Positions 26,306 to 39,608 are shown, counted from the first letter of the stretch. The stretch is DNA of 64,000 nucleotides from Asterochloris sp. CNOR1 (GCA_963969365.1 OZ017748.1:1860001-1924000), one strand, 5' to 3'. Notes: a model not told the origin generated them from the letters alone. Numbers and translations: made by a program.

Positions 26306-29300
26306 ATGGGCGCTGCATGCCAGCTGGCTCCTGCGGGGCAGCTCCCTGCCAAACAACCGGCTGAAGTAGACCCAGAGCTGCTGTCTTGGTGGGACCAGCT
26401 GAGCTTGAGCAAAAAAATTTGGCTCTTGCGGGTCCAACGACGTGCTTTGTTTGAGCGGATTCGGAGCCAGTACTGTAGCAGGTGCCATGGGCTCTTTGCG
26501 CTCCGCTATGACGAGCTGAGGAGCAATGATGCCCTGGAGTGCGAAGGTGTGAGCTCTCGTGCAGCAGCCTAGTGGCCTCTGTTGCAGCAGAGGGTATCAG
26601 TGTGCCCTCTGGCATGCCAATCAGACTGCATCAAGTTGCACCAGGCCTGCACTGGGAGCCTGCACGCTGTCCCTCCCTAGTCGCCTCTCATGCCCACCAT
26701 CGGCTGGCACCGGGGCTGCATGCGGACGGGGGCTGCTTAAGAGGTGCAGCGTGCCTGCCTGCAGCGTGCGCGCAGTTCTATGCCGGTCTCAAAGTGGCGC
26801 CCGATGGTTCGCTCACGTTGGAGGATCATATAGCAGAGAGCCAGCCCTTCCAGACGTTTGCAGAAAGCAAGGCGCGAGAAAGGGAGCGTGAGCTGCAGGT
26901 GCGGCTGTGATGAAGTATTCCGCACAAGTGCACATGGGAAATGGAACTTGCACGCTGTCAACATGCCCAGCATTCAAGTGCTTGACAGCATCAGCTGAGG
27001 CTTGCATCAGCTGAGCTGTCTCATGCCTAAGCGTGCCCTGCAATGTGGCAGCTACCGGTCTGCAGCGCACTCTTCGCAGCTCCTTGGCCCCAAGCCAAAC
27101 AGCACAGACCCAGCAAGGCGTCTCTGACGGGAGCATGCAGGTGCATCTGCACCTGCGCTGAGATCAGAAGGTTGTGCCAGGAGGGGACAAGATGTTGTTC
27201 TTCACTTTCAGGCAAACAGCCATCATGTACTGGAAACCGATTCATGCACTGTGACAACATGTCTGGGAGCAGGCCATGTGTGGCCTGGAGATGCAAGACT
27301 ACCAGGCTGCCATGCAGACAGCTGTGTCGCTGCACCTGCAGTTCATGACGGGTGACATCTGCGGGAATGGGTTCAAGCGGGCCCCTGGCCTGTCCAGCTG
27401 CAGCCTGCACACTGCGCGGGTGCCTGTCGAGGCCCTCACAGGTGAGCAGCTCCTACCTTTCTGGCGTGGCTCCAGTCCCCCAAATGTATCCTTAGTCTGC
27501 CCTATGTTTTGTTTGCCAACTATGTCCTTCACCCTGCACAACTGCTGACCGGGGATCCTGCCTGATCGCCAAGGGTGCACTGCTCAGCAAGACCATCAGC
27601 ATCCACTGCTGCCTGCAGAGTACTAGGAGAGCCTGCTTGACGACCACATTGAGAAGCTCACCGAGGACAGTGCCCGGGCTTGCACTGGGCCATGCCACCC
27701 AGCAAGACTGGAGGCCTTCCCACGATCCCTTGCTGCCTGCAGAGTACTGGGGGAATCTGCCTGAGGAGCACAAGGAGACGCTGTTTGGGCTACATGATGA
27801 GGACTTTGTGGCCGAGCTGGATGCGCACATGCGCTACCACCTCAAGATCTGCAAGGACTGCCGCGGAAATGTCATGAAGGGTGAGAAGCTGCAGCTGCTG
27901 GCATGTACAGCACTGGCCAAAGTGCCTCTGCAGATCTGCACTACCAAGCAAGATCACCAGAAAGTGCTAAACAGATGGCCAATGGCAACATCACCCAACA
28001 GCTGGCCTGGGGATGTACGTAAGGTGGGATGCTCTCCCCTGAACACACGCTGCGCATGATGCTGGCAGCTTCTGCCCTTTTCAAATCGCACGTGTCGCTT
28101 CATAAAATCAGTGCCAGCTGAAGCAGCTATCAAGTAAACGCCCTTCTGGCAAGGTGGGCCGCCTAGCAGCAACTGTCTAGGCAGACAGGACTTGTTTGCT
28201 ACCAGCTGCTGGCACTTCGCTTGCTGCTGCCGCTGCTGGCATGCACTACACGGCTGAGGCAGTCAGGAGCCCTCCTGCTGTCAACTGCTGGCACATGCAG
28301 TGCTGCTCAGGCAGCATGTCCTACTTTGGCTGCAGTCCTGCTGCCGCTGTCACCTGCCCTCCTGCCAGCTGTCAGGGCAGCGCTGCCAAGTCTGGCCATG
28401 CTAAGGCACATCGCCGAATTTCACTGCCCCCACCTGGCAGTCTGCCAGCTGCAGGCAAGGTTCCAGTCAGCTCACTGCCTGAATCTACTCCTCCCTGCAG
28501 CCTATAAGGAGGTCAAGGCCTCAGCCAAGGACCAGAAGGGCTCCAAGCTCAAGCTGCTGGAGGTGTGCTCGGGGCACAACCTGGTAGTGACCGAGAGACT
28601 GGTCTCCCTGGACGGCCCTGCGTCAGCCACGTTCTTTGAGAGGGCAGAGGAGGTGGAGGAGTGCAATGTGAGTGCCGGGACGGCAGCTTGGCCCTTGACA
28701 GGCTGTGCCAGGGCATTTGGATCTGCGCATATGAGTTGTGAACTTTAGATTGCAGGTTGACCTTAGCAGCTTCACCCTCAATCACCTGCCTTAGAGCACC
28801 TGTCTTAATGCCTGCTGTGAATATGCAGCAGACACCAATCGAAAAGCACTTGCAGCTTCTTCCGAGCCTCACTGCCACCCCTGGTGGCTTATCTCTCTAC
28901 AAACCTCTCTCCAACTTTGTCTGCAACTGGCCTTCTTAGCATCCATGTGCTGCTCTAAGCGCAACTGCTTGATCATCACATACTGCAGGCCATCTCTGGC
29001 GAATGCGGGGATAGCTATGACGGTACTGACCGGATCAGGCATGCTGAGACGCCAGAGCTGGCCCGTGAGGCCCTCATCGACAGCGTGGTGCTGATTTTCA
29101 AGTCCCAGGTGGAGGTCGCATTCAGGGAGCAGGTGGGCGAGGCTGGTCAGCACAGTCATTAATACCCTGCCTCACACATGTTGACTGCGCAGTCCTCGCT
29201 GCGTGACACCTGCATTAGCTCCGAGTGTGAGAGACTCCCTTGTGTGATTCCTCTCTCTGCTGGGGCCGCGTGTGCACACTACCAGACTCGACTGGATGCA

Positions 29301-31885
29301 ACTGTTCAGGACTGCTCCCGCCTGTTGCAGGGGCATGCCTGCAGACCTGTAGGCTCAGCCCTTGTTAGAGCCTGAACGCTTGTTCTGGCCCTGCCTGCAG
29401 ACTGCTGGGCACAACGCGCTGCTGCTGTTTGTGCACCTGACTCTCCAGATCATGGAGGAGCAGATCATGGCGGCCTTCAGGGAGCTGCGCGCAAAGCAGG
29501 CCGCGGTGAGTACAGCAGGCTGCTGGGTGCCAAGCAGAGGCTGCACGTTGTGCAATACACAAAGGAAGCTTACTGTGCAATCCACATGCACTTTATGTGC
29601 AACACACAAAGGAAGCTGGGCTGAGGCTGCTTGATGCAGCAAAGCAGTCTATGGGGAGAGGCAGTACCTGCACTTGTCGCTGTGTGCAGCACATGTAGCA
29701 GGCTGTGGTGACGCTGCACCTGTTGCATTGTGCAGCACGCAGGGCAAGCTGTGTTGGAGCTGCCTGCTGGCTGCACCTGCGCGCATCACTTGTTACCAGG
29801 GTGACAGACAGGCTGCAGTAAAGCTAGCGCAGCGCATGTACGAGGCTGTGGTGAGGCTGCCGTGTCCACCTGGTACCTGCCTGCTCAGATCATCTGCAAC
29901 GAACCTCGCAGGGCACTGCTTGTGACACCTGTGACACTAGTGTTGCCCAGTCACTTGAGACTGTTCACCCAGTCACCCGGTTCTCTGAGTCCACCTGCAG
30001 AAGCAGCTTTAGGGGCCTTTGGAGCACCGTGCAGAGCAGGCTATTGACCTGACTCACCACCCCAAAACTTGCCTGCAGAACGAGCTGCTGGAGACCCTGG
30101 AAAGTGAGCAGCGCCAGCAGGTCACCAAAAAGGCGGGCAAGAAGAAGCGCCGGGGAGCTGCATGCAAGCCTGCCCTCAGCGGCTCGCCTGAGGAGGCTGC
30201 AGCTACAGAGGAGCTTCTGGCCATGGGCAAGGACATGGGCGGCGAAGGCGTGCCATGCAAGCTGCCCTGCTGCAAGTGCGCAGCCCTCCAGGGGGCCGGC
30301 ACCTGCTGCTCACCCAGGGCAGGTGGTAAGGCCCTGGGTGCGCAGCCGGCAACTGCTGTTAGCGAGTCCCACAGCTTCATCAGGGGGCCAGAGAGGCAGT
30401 CAGAGGAGGTAGTGCCCGAGCAGAAGACGGCCTCTGGGGGGGGAAACAGCCCCTGCAGTGAGGAGGGGCCCACAGCAGCGGCCGCGCCTGACACACCAGC
30501 TGCCAGGCTGACCCAGAAGGCCTCGACAGGGCAGCAGGGGCGGGGGGCAGCTGAGGCACCCCATGTGGGCCAGGGGGAATGGGAGGTGCAGCAGCGGGGG
30601 CGCAGGACCAGCACAGATAGGCGCGCTCCCGCTGGCGGCACGCCGGCGGGTCCCAAGCACAGCCCTGCTCCCCCCAGGGCGCCAGGCGGGCCGCAGCTGC
30701 GCTCTGCTGCCAGCGCTGTGAGCGGCAGCCATGGACCCGTGCCCATTGGGGGCGCAGTCAGGAGCTCTTGCGCGGTCTCAGGTGAGACTGCCTACTGCTG
30801 CACTCAACATGCAAAAATGCATGTATGCACCTGCATCGACTTGTTGTGCTGTCTCCCTGGCCAACCTGCCAGCTGTGGGCTGTTGAGGGAGCATTCCCAG
30901 GTCTTGCTGCTGATGCCCAGAGCAGCAGAGGCGGAAACGGTTGGCACAGATTGCTTTGATACATTGGCTGCTGGAGGGCCGCTGGCTCGGTCCCCCTGAG
31001 GTGGCTGCAAGGTGGTGTCAAGAGCGCTCCGAGTGTTGCCTGCGCACACCGTCAGCTGTGCTCATTGCAGGGCCGGCCCTCCCTGCTGCAAAGTCCAGCT
31101 GGGGTTCTGACGCTGGCAGCTGGGTCAGGCCAGTGCCCCAGAGGAGCGGCAGCGGCAGCAGCCTGGGCAGCACAGGCGAGATGCTGGGCTCCCACCCTGC
31201 ACGCCATGCAGGCAGCCTGGGCAGTGCAGGCGAGGTGTTAGGCTCCCATCCAGCGCGCCACACAGGCAGCATGAGCCAAGGCTCAGCGCCTGTGGAGCTC
31301 AGAGCGATGCACCTGTCCGGTCAGCCCCTGCCGCCGCCCCCCTGCAGGCCCACTCATGGGCTGCACAGGCCAGGTGTGGCTGGCGGTGGAGCGACGGTGG
31401 GCGCACCAGTTGGAGGCTGGGCCAAGGCGCCGCCACCCCCGCCCCCGTCAAAAGCTGTGCAGGTACAGTACTCAGATCATCATGTATGAGCTTCTTCCAT
31501 CCTGAGGGAAACTTTAGAGCCACAAGTGCTGAGCCTGCCGCAGTGGGATTGCCTGTTGCCCACGAAAGCCTGCTGCGGCGGCCTTCCATCTCATCAACAA
31601 CGTTGCTACAATGCAAAGGGCATCGACAATGTAAAGCACAGCTCTCACTGCAAACTAGAGCTCTGCATGTGGACCTCATGACAGATACCACTTGCTGCAA
31701 TGCAGACGCCCAACAGCAACACAACAAGGCCGCCTGAGGACCCCTTCTCGCTATTCAGCCACCAACCAGAGAAGACAGTCACCCACCGCCAGAACTTTGA
31801 CGAGGAGCCCCTATCAAGCTACCAGCTGTTTGCGCCTCACAGTACATACCCATTGGCGCCACTGATGCTGCCAGTTGCACTCTGA
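26306..31885 (+). CDS. Plant-type NST1-like conserved protein
   Basis: Homologue of a land-plant protein usually annotated as NST1-like stress response protein; biochemical function unknown. The first exon reads WWDQLSLSKKIWLLRVQRR and then a CxxC element in YCSRCHGLFALRYDELR. Later exons carry FYAGLKVAPDGSLTLEDHI, FAESKARERERELQ, CSLHTARVPVEALT, EYWGNLPEEHKETLFGLHDE, CKDCRGNVMK (second CxxC), SGHNLVVTERLVSLDG, FFERAEEVEECN, ELAREALIDSVVLIFKSQVE and a Lys/Arg-rich segment near 30100-30160. The order matches the plant protein, including two cysteine pairs that may bind zinc. A Pro/Ser/Gly-rich low-complexity C-terminal region (30160-31460) and a final exon 31704-31885 ending in LMLPVAL complete it. 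A TGTAA signal lies at 32085-32089. Exon edges in the low-complexity part are less certain. Confidence 0.85.
27575..27660 (+). repeat. Pseudo-exon copy of an NST1-like exon start
   Basis: The real exon starts at about 27741 after TGCTGCCTGCAG and encodes EYWGNLPEEHKE. Exactly 124 bp upstream the same acceptor is followed by a diverged copy that reads EY, stop, ESLLDDHIEK. The upstream acceptor is intact, so it could act as a decoy; using it would end translation at once. Confidence 0.8.
29549..29620. repeat. 47-bp direct repeat, two diverged copies
   Basis: TGCAAYACACAAAGGAAGCT occurs at 29551 and 29598 in an intron of the NST1-like gene, with related GTGCAGCACGCAGG-type sequence continuing to about 29750. 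Confidence 0.6.
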
Positions 31886-32332
31886 TACTATATGATTTTG
31901 CTGCTGTAGCCATCTGCAATATGGCGCAACCTGTACCTAGCTTATGGACATTTTCGGCCTGTGTGCTACCGAGACAAGCCACAGCCCCTGTGTTTCATGT
32001 TGCTTGAGAAGAATCATGCTGAACTGCTGCATTGCACGACCCCACCCTGCAGGCTGAGCAGCTTCAACTGGGGCTGCCAGCTGCTGTAATGCATGTGTCT
32101 CCAGAGGCAGTTCAAGGCAGTTTGCAACATACATATCATGTTCTAGGTGTCCTTCAAACATCGTCGCCTAGAGATGCAGGCGCTGACTCGCTGAAGCTGG
32201 CTGGCGATTAGCAACTGGATCCAAAGGTGGCATCCAGCCTGCATGATGCACAGCAGGTTCTTAGGGTATTTGCAACTTAACTTGGGTACAGGAGTTGTTG
32301 GCAGTGACCGCCACATAAACAAGAGCACAGCA
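31886..32332. other. Convergent spacer, NST1-like to VAC14
   Basis: 447 bp between two stop codons facing each other. It contains 3' UTR sequence of both genes, including a TGTAA signal for the plus-strand gene at 32085-32089. No gene seen. Confidence 0.5.
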
Positions 32333-35300
32333 TTACAGACTTGTTTGCTCACCACTTGCACCCTGCATGAGCAGGCTGTCCTGTCGCTGCTCCTCTTCAG
32401 CTGCATGCTGTGTCTGCCGCTCCTTGAAACCAGCAACAAGACCCGCAAAGTCAAGACCCTCTCCATTCTGGCTGCTGTTCAGGTCCTTTGTTCTGCGCAG
32501 TCCCTGCCGCAATGCAGACACTGAGTTGCTGCCTTTCGAGTCTGTGCCGCTGCCGCTGTCAATTTGGAGCAGGGCAACTGTAGGGACGCTGTGTAATCTG
32601 GCATGCAGCGTTTTGAAGGCATCGCTCTGCGGCAGCAGCATCAACAGACCATACATCGCCCTACAGGGAACACAAGGAGCAGCGGTCAGGGATGTAAGAC
32701 TGGTCCTTGCGATGCTATGATTTCAGCATGCGAGCTGCCCAGCCAGAACTGTGCTAGGAAGTGGCAAACAGCCTTACACATGCGTCCCACAGGGACTCCA
32801 GCACACGAATGGGGTCAACAGTCAACCCATGCTGCTCAGCTGGAAGCCCTAGAGTTGACCCAGCACTGCAAGCCTGACCAAATATACAGCGCAGGACAGT
32901 GCGGGGGCTGCAGGCATGGTCCCGAGGCAACGGCGTCACCCCATCCACCCGCTCACCCTACTCGTGGGCTGCCCAACTGTGGTCATGCGCTGCCTGTGCA
33001 GCAGATGTGCCAGACCTGGCAGCTCTGCCCACAGAGCAGGGGCGTCAGACCATCACATACCTGATGAGCGCAGGGTAGCGCGCTGGCTGCAGCAGCTGCA
33101 GCCTCAGGAAGGTGAAAATGGGCGTCTCCAAGAGCTGCACCAGGCGATCGATCTGGACCAGGACCTCCACCCCGAGGGGCACATCTGCCAGGGCGGCCAC
33201 CAGGTCACATGCGTGGGCATAGGTCTGGGCCAGGAAGCACAGAGACAGCACTGCCCCTGCGCTGTGGCACCAGCTGGGGTACAGCGAGCGGAAGAGGTGG
33301 GCCCCTGAGGGGTGCTGGGGGTCGCCTGCGTGGGCCAGCTGGGCGCGCAGGTCGCGCACCTGCAGGGGTTGTACACCTCAGCACTGTCTTATTGCGTTGC
33401 AACTCCTTGCGTAGCTTTTGTGTGCAGGGTAGCCAGACCATGCACCTGCCTGGACATAGACCTCAGCATTTTCGTTGGGCTGCACGTTTGTGAGCAGGCT
33501 TGTGCGTAAGGTTGACAGTCCATGCAGATGCAGGAGGTTCAGCACCTTCAGTAGGCTTGTCTAGATTGCGGGCAGAGTTGGGCGCAAGGCAGACAGACCG
33601 GGACAGCCAGACTTGACCACTGCAGCTGTCAGCAAGCTGGCCGCAGAGATGGGCAGCATGAAAAGCAGGTGCCCACCTCTGGTGCCGTCAGCAGAATTAG
33701 GTTGAGTGCCTGCACCACCGCAGAGGCAAACTTCAGGTCGTGCTCCCGTTCCAGTGCAGAGGCCAGGGCGCACATCACGCGCTGCCCTCCCAGCAGAGCC
33801 GCCAGCTTGCGCAGAACGAGGGAGCCCCGTCGCTGGAGCAGGCGGCTGCCAACGGGGCCGCGGAACCTGCAGAGCACAGAGGCAGCACGCATCTCATGCT
33901 GGGGGGCTGGTTGGCTGTCTGTGGATGCTTCCTCGCCCGATGCAGGTGCTGGTGGTGTCCAAGACCTGCCCTGCAGGGGAAAGCCTGGATGGACGTCCAC
34001 ATTGTTGCTGAGCAAGCATGCACCACCACTACCTTGACAAGTGTTGTGGGCAGACAGCACAATCAAGAGGCGGCCTTGTCAACACTGCGCAGATTGTCTT
34101 GTGACCTCAGCAACCTAGTGGCTCTCCCACCTGTCGAGCAGCTGCTCCATGAGATGCTTGAAGTGTTCATCATCCCATGCAATGGACGCCTGCACCAGCA
34201 CACCAAAGGCGGCCTCTGACACTTGACAAGAGAGCAGCTTGCTGCCTATCGCCATCCTTCGCTACTTGCTTATCCCAGTGCCAGCTCAGCTCATGCACGC
34301 TGAGCGGCCAGCTTCATTGTGTTGCACTGCCGCCAAGGGGCAGTATCATGTCAGATCAGGGGCAGCAGTGCCACCAGGCCCATGGCTAGCTCCACAGGAC
34401 AACAGGAAGGCGCACCAGAGCATTCACCAACTGAACTAAGGACAAAGAACTCGGGCACTGGGCTGGCTCACCAGCACACCCAGAGCCTCCAGGACCACTT
34501 TGTCAGACGTTGCACTCAGAGCCTCGAACAGGGCTGGCAGGAGCACCTGCATGCATGCACCAGTCGCTCAGAGGGCAGCCTTGTGCCGCCCTTCTCCCAG
34601 ACAGCACCTGCACATGTTGCACTGCCCTCTGCCAGCTTTTGTGCCACCACCGCAGCAGCAGCGCTTGCCTTTTGCAGCTCTGACTAGAGCTGCAGAGCGT
34701 CTAGTCATGCGCCACCAGCATGCTGCCAGGTGTCACCCCAACAGGTTCCTCAAGCAGCAGGTGCATCAATTCATCGCGTCCGGTAATGCCCTCTACTTTC
34801 TAGGCCACCACAGCTGCCCACCTCGAGTTGTGCCAGCACCTCATCCTGCGAGCGGTTGAGCAGGGCGGTGACCCAGTGCAGCGCCTCCAGGCGGGTGGCC
34901 TCGTGGGTGCTCTGCAGCTCGCTGCCGATGGCTGCCAGGATGGGGCGGCTGTCGGTGGACTGGTAGTTGTCAGGCAGCTGGAGCAGGTCTGCATCGATCT
35001 GTCGGGCGATCTGCAGAGCATGGGGGCACATCTTGATGAGCTGGCAGATGAACGAGTTACAGGGCAGGAAACCGCGGCTGCTCCTGCAGATTGGGGTTGC
35101 TCAGCACAGCATGCAGAGGGTGCCCTTGGTCAAGAGGGTCACGCCTGCAACCGGCGCTATGTGCAGTGCGTGCAGGCACCACCACACAAGAACTGGGCGC
35201 CCTTGAGTGGCCACACAAGCTTTGTCAGCCTGCCACAGTCAGGCTTGTCTATCACCAACCAGTCGCAGTGAATCAGAAACTGACCAGGGAAATGTCCATG

Positions 35301-38300
35301 CTCTCATGTGCCACGTTGGGCAGCAGGGCTCCCAGGATGGCTGCGTACTGAGGCAGCAGCTGATCCTTGGCTCGTCCCACAAAGTCGCGCAGCCAGCGCA
35401 GGGCAGTCAGGCGCACTGTCTCATCCCCGCTGCGGGCCTGCGGGGCATAAGGTATAAGGCTGACAGCCAGGGTCAGGAGCACTGCTGCAAGATCATCAGG
35501 TGCCTGCTCTCCCCTCTGTGGGCCTTCAGGCAGGGTGCAGTGTGAATAGACACAGCAAGCTGACTTCAAACAGCACACACATGCTGAGGGGACGCTCACA
35601 GCCTCAGCGTCGGCCTGGCAGGCAGCACACGTCTTGTGGGCAGCAAAGCCAGGGGCGGGCGGCTGTTGAGGTAAGCCTGACTGGGCTCTGGCCTGTCAGC
35701 TGCTTCCTGCCCCAGGCAGCCCCCATGTCGCAATCCAGATGGCATGTGTCCCAGGGCATGAGGCCCTGTGTGGAGGTGAACTGCTTTGTGGACACTGAGA
35801 GGCTCAGCCTGGTGGCTCACCTGCTCCACCAGGACCTCAGCCAGGCTGCCGTAGTCCACATTGGCACTGCTCTGCACCTCCACCAGGAACTCCTGCAGCA
35901 GGCGCGGCGAGTTACTGCAAGATGGACATGGAGTGTTGGCAGGCTTTTTAGCCTGGCATTGCCTATGGGCAGCACGTGGCTGCTGGCAGATGCGCAGCAA
36001 GCCTTGTGCCCGAGGGTGAGGGTACCCAGACTTGGGGAGGAGAGGCATGTCAAGCATTGAGCTGCTGACAGAGCATGCTGCCGTGCTACGTCCGGACACT
36101 GAGCACCTCCTGGAGAATCAGCCCATGCAAGGCGAGAGTGCACCGCCCAAACCCATTGGTCAGGCTGTGCAGGCGGGACCATTGACATGGCTGATGCAAG
36201 AGGAGCCACCAGACAGGCAGGCTGCCCATGAGAGACGAGACCCTTCAAGGAACCTGCGCACAGGCCCTGCATGCTGTTCCCAGTACCGCCATCAGCACAG
36301 AACTCTCGACCCCACTGCAGCGTTCAAGCTATCAGGAAATCCTGCCTGAAGCCTGCCTCATCTCCTGATTTAGTCAACCATCAGAAGAGTGGCAGGATGA
36401 TCCTTCACTGCTGCCAATCTGACTACTCCATCAACGCAGCCTTGTCCACAAAGTATCAGATCTCCTGCACGGTCCTCGGCCAGCAGCGCAAGCAGCAAGC
36501 CTCTTCCCCGACCCCCATCGCGGGTGCTCTTTGCACACAGACTGGCTCACTGACGGCGCCCATGCCTCTCATCCAGGAATTGCTGGAACACTTGTCACCT
36601 GCAGAACCTTGCCAGCAGACTGCCTGATCTCCTGCGCGGGGTCAGCCAGCAGCGCCATGAGGCCCCCCAGCAGGTGGGGCAGGTAGGCCAGCATGTCAAT
36701 GTCTGGCACGCTAGCCAGCACGCTGATCCAGCTGATCAGGAACTGGCGCTTGGACGCCTGGATGACTGTCAGGTACTGCCGCAGCTTGGGGATGAAGGCA
36801 TCGATGTTGAAGTCGGAGCTGGCCGTGACGATGTCCTGCGCGGCAGGGGGCAGGGGAAGGCACAGTCAGACCCCGGCGTGGCAGCAGCTAGCTCTGCAAA
36901 GGTGCCCCCAGCTGCGATTTTGCTAGAAGCCTCTGGCAGCATAGTGTGCAAGGATGGCCCCCTGCACAGCTAGAAGGATGCAGGAATCAGAGCTGGCCGT
37001 GACAGTGTCTGCGCAACAGGGGTACAGGAAAGCTCAGGCAATCCCCTGCGCATGATGTTGGCGGAGAGCCCCATCTGCAGAGTTGCCGACGCGCCTCTGC
37101 GCAGCTGGCGCAACCTTGAGGCCAGAGCTGACCGAGCCAATACGCAGCAGGGTCAAGAGAACCTTGCACCAGAAATGGACATGACATCCCCCATGCATGT
37201 GCTGCCAGCATTTGATGTGCTGCCAGCATTTGATGTGCTGCTGGCGCAACCTGATGCTGGATATGGGCAAGTTCCAAAGGCTTGCCTTGATGAGGCTGTC
37301 CAGAAACTGAGCAGCGTCCTGCACATTGGGCTCAGCATCCGCGCACAGGCGAAAGAGAGCATCAAACACGTCCTGGAAGAAGACGATGAAGCTCTCTCGG
37401 GCCACCTTGGCAATGTTGTACAGCGCCTGCAGCACACAGTCACAACGTGACACGATTTTGTGGTGCAGCAAGCCCAGTGTGAGCCTGTAGTGGAGCTTGC
37501 AAGGTGACATGGGGCTGCAGAGTGTCAAACATATCTTGTTGGTCTAGTATCCAATGAAATCACAAGCGGGCCACCTCAGCTGTGGTGTCCAACGTCTGGC
37601 AGCAATACAGGGTTTGCTTGCATCCAACATGATCAGACCGAGCCTAGTCTGGCGCCATGCCCCAGCTCTGCAGCGTGCAGGCGCTACATGGAGCACCAGA
37701 TATGCACCAAGCTCCTGGGCTCATGTTTTGAGCCCTTGACATTGGGGTTCTGCCCAAAGGCACCCTCTGCAGCACTCCAGGGTCGGCGTTGCCAGGCCTT
37801 TGCCCTTTCGGGTCACTAAAGTTGGAGCGCCAGCTGCAGGCGGCAAAGCAGGCAGGGGGTGGGTGTGGTCTGCCCAGGCTTGGGCACAAATGTGCAGGCT
37901 GGGTAGGTGGGCGCTTAATGCCGAAATCTGGGCCCAACTGTGAAGATGCGGGCAGCCACAGACCTCGCAGGCGTAGTAGCGCACGCGGCTGTCCTGGTCC
38001 GTGAACGAGTTGAGCACGGGGGGCACGATGCGCTGCAGGAATTCATGCCCGTGGTCTGCCAGCCCCACTGCCGAGGCCGCCAGGCACAGCAGGCCCCCCT
38101 TGCGGTAGTTGGCCTGCAGGCTTGGGTGAGTCCCCGTTGGCCACAGGCAGGGAGTGATGCATTGGCTGCAGGCAGGCTTGACGGTTGCTCCCAGCCCTGT
38201 GCTGCTGTGAGGCTTGCTTGCAATGGCATTGACCTTGCCCGCAATGGTAGTGACCTGGGGGCTGACAGCAGACTTCACATGGCCAGCTAGTGCAGGCAGG

Positions 38301-38944
38301 CGTCCCCATATGCATGCAGTCTCTCCTGTGTACTAGAGGTGGCACTGACCTGGGGACTGAAAGCAAACTCCTCCACCAACTTGTCGATGATGGCGCTCAC
38401 ACGCTTGCGGTTCCCCGCAGCAGCCAGAGTCTTCACAATCTGCAGCAGCAGCTGGGCCTGGAGCAGCAGCAGCCGCAGGCTGCATTGATGCAGACAGGCT
38501 GATCGTGCCAAGCGCAGGATCGCCGCACTCAGCTAGAGCGTGCGGTCTGCCCACCCTGGCAGACAATAGACAGGGGGAGGCGGGGGAAGCATGGCTGGTT
38601 CGATAATCCCGCAGCATGGAGTGGCACAGACATGCTTGAAGGTACAGTCCCTGGCCATGCCCTGAATTTGGGTTGTGTGAGCAGCCCACCATACTGAGCT
38701 GCTGCCTGCTTCATCTATGCCCCACTGCTGCAGCACTGATGCATGCACTGCAGCCACCACCCACAACTCATGCCTGCAGAGAGCGTCTACACAAACCATT
38801 ACTGCCCCCAGCAGGGTGCCCTGCTGCTGCTGTGTGATGCCGCACCTGCTCAACCTCCAGAGCTGCTGTCTTGCGCTTCTCATACAGCTTGTCGCCGATG
38901 TTGCGCACCACAGCGCTGGGCAGCAGTTCGCCATCAGCTCGCAT
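32333..38944 (-). CDS. VAC14: VAC14, scaffold of the PIKfyve/Fab1 lipid kinase complex
   Basis: HEAT-repeat scaffold that holds Fab1/PIKfyve and Fig4 on endolysosomal or vacuolar membranes for PI(3,5)P2 synthesis. The start at 38944 gives MRADGELLPSAVVRNIGDKL then YEKRKTAALEVE, as in the family. Later exons carry ANYRKGGLLCLAASAVGL, VLNSFTDQDSRVRYYACE (about 38100-37970), LYNIAKVARESFIVFFQDVF (exon ending 37286), DIVTASSDFNIDAFIPKLR (exon from 36835), the HEAT blocks around 35600-33700, FASAVVQALNLILLTAPE, YPSWCHSAGAVLSLCFLAQT and LVQLLETPIFTFLRLQLL, and finally YGLLMLLPQSDAFKTLHARL with a TAA at 32335-32333. The intron 37285-36836 has a GC donor after LDSLIK. Tail-to-tail with the NST1-like gene, head-to-head with CTF7. 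Some exon edges between 36000 and 33500 were not fixed. Confidence 0.92.
36975..37030 (-). repeat. Decoy copy of a VAC14 exon start and acceptor
   Basis: The real exon starts at 36835 (minus strand) and encodes DIVTASSD. At an offset of 174 bp a degenerate copy of its first bases and of the preceding GCGCAG acceptor lies in the upstream intron (around 36984-37015). It is another duplicated 3' splice junction. Confidence 0.65.
37201..37240. repeat. 18-bp tandem repeat in a VAC14 intron
   Basis: GCTGCCAGCATTTGATGT is present twice in a row at 37201 and 37219, inside the GC-AG intron of VAC14. Confidence 0.9.
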
Positions 38945-39608
38945 GCTGAAGCTCCGCGCTCAGAGCACCTCACTGAGCCGCTTTTGAGCCCTGCGAGGGG
39001 CTGCCCCTCACGCCTGATCTGCCACCGGCTGAGGTGCTTGGCAGGGGCATGTTACCAGGGCATGGTGCCTGTGCAGCTGCCAGCTTCCCTTCCGCTGATT
39101 TCAAGAGTGCCACTGCGGTACCGTTGCATGCTGCAGAAGCATGGCTCCACCCTGCCTACGCCTCAATACTACAGCTGCAATAGGCCAGCTAAACCTGCAA
39201 ACAAACAGCAGGCGCTGCGCTCACGTAAGGCTGACTGCCACAATCAGCAAAACAACTTTCTCCTGATCATGCTAGTTAGTTGCGGTTGCATAAATTATTC
39301 TGGAGTCAAGCTCGTCATGCTGCTGAGCAGGAGATCATCTGCACATGTGTGCCATGTGGAAGAGCTTTTTCAAGCCCAATAGTGATGTTGCGGCAGCACC
39401 ACAGCTGCCCTACCTGGATCTGAACGGACCCTGAGGTATACGTTTTGCAGTTCTCGAATTATGTCTGTAAAGTGCTTGATCTGGGGATGCTACAGCAGTA
39501 GAGCAGCTTGCTGCCGTGCTACGTTTTAGAATAAGTTCATGTATCTGGTAAAAGATTACATGCCCGGGTCAAACAGCACATGTGCGAGAAATTGCTGATC
39601 GAGGGCCG
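38945..39608. promoter_or_regulatory. Divergent region between VAC14 and CTF7
   Basis: 664 bp between divergent start codons, more AT-rich near 39200-39560 than its surroundings. It should contain both promoters. No coding exon, tRNA or recognisable motif seen. Confidence 0.45.

Noticed and set aside
30054-30746. 230-codon minus-strand open frame
   Set aside because: It is antisense to the low-complexity, GC-rich coding region of the NST1-like gene, where stops are rare on both strands. No family resemblance.
39582-39608. CTF7 starting at 39582
   Set aside because: The codon there is GTG; the first in-frame ATG is at 39609 and leaves the PIP box intact.
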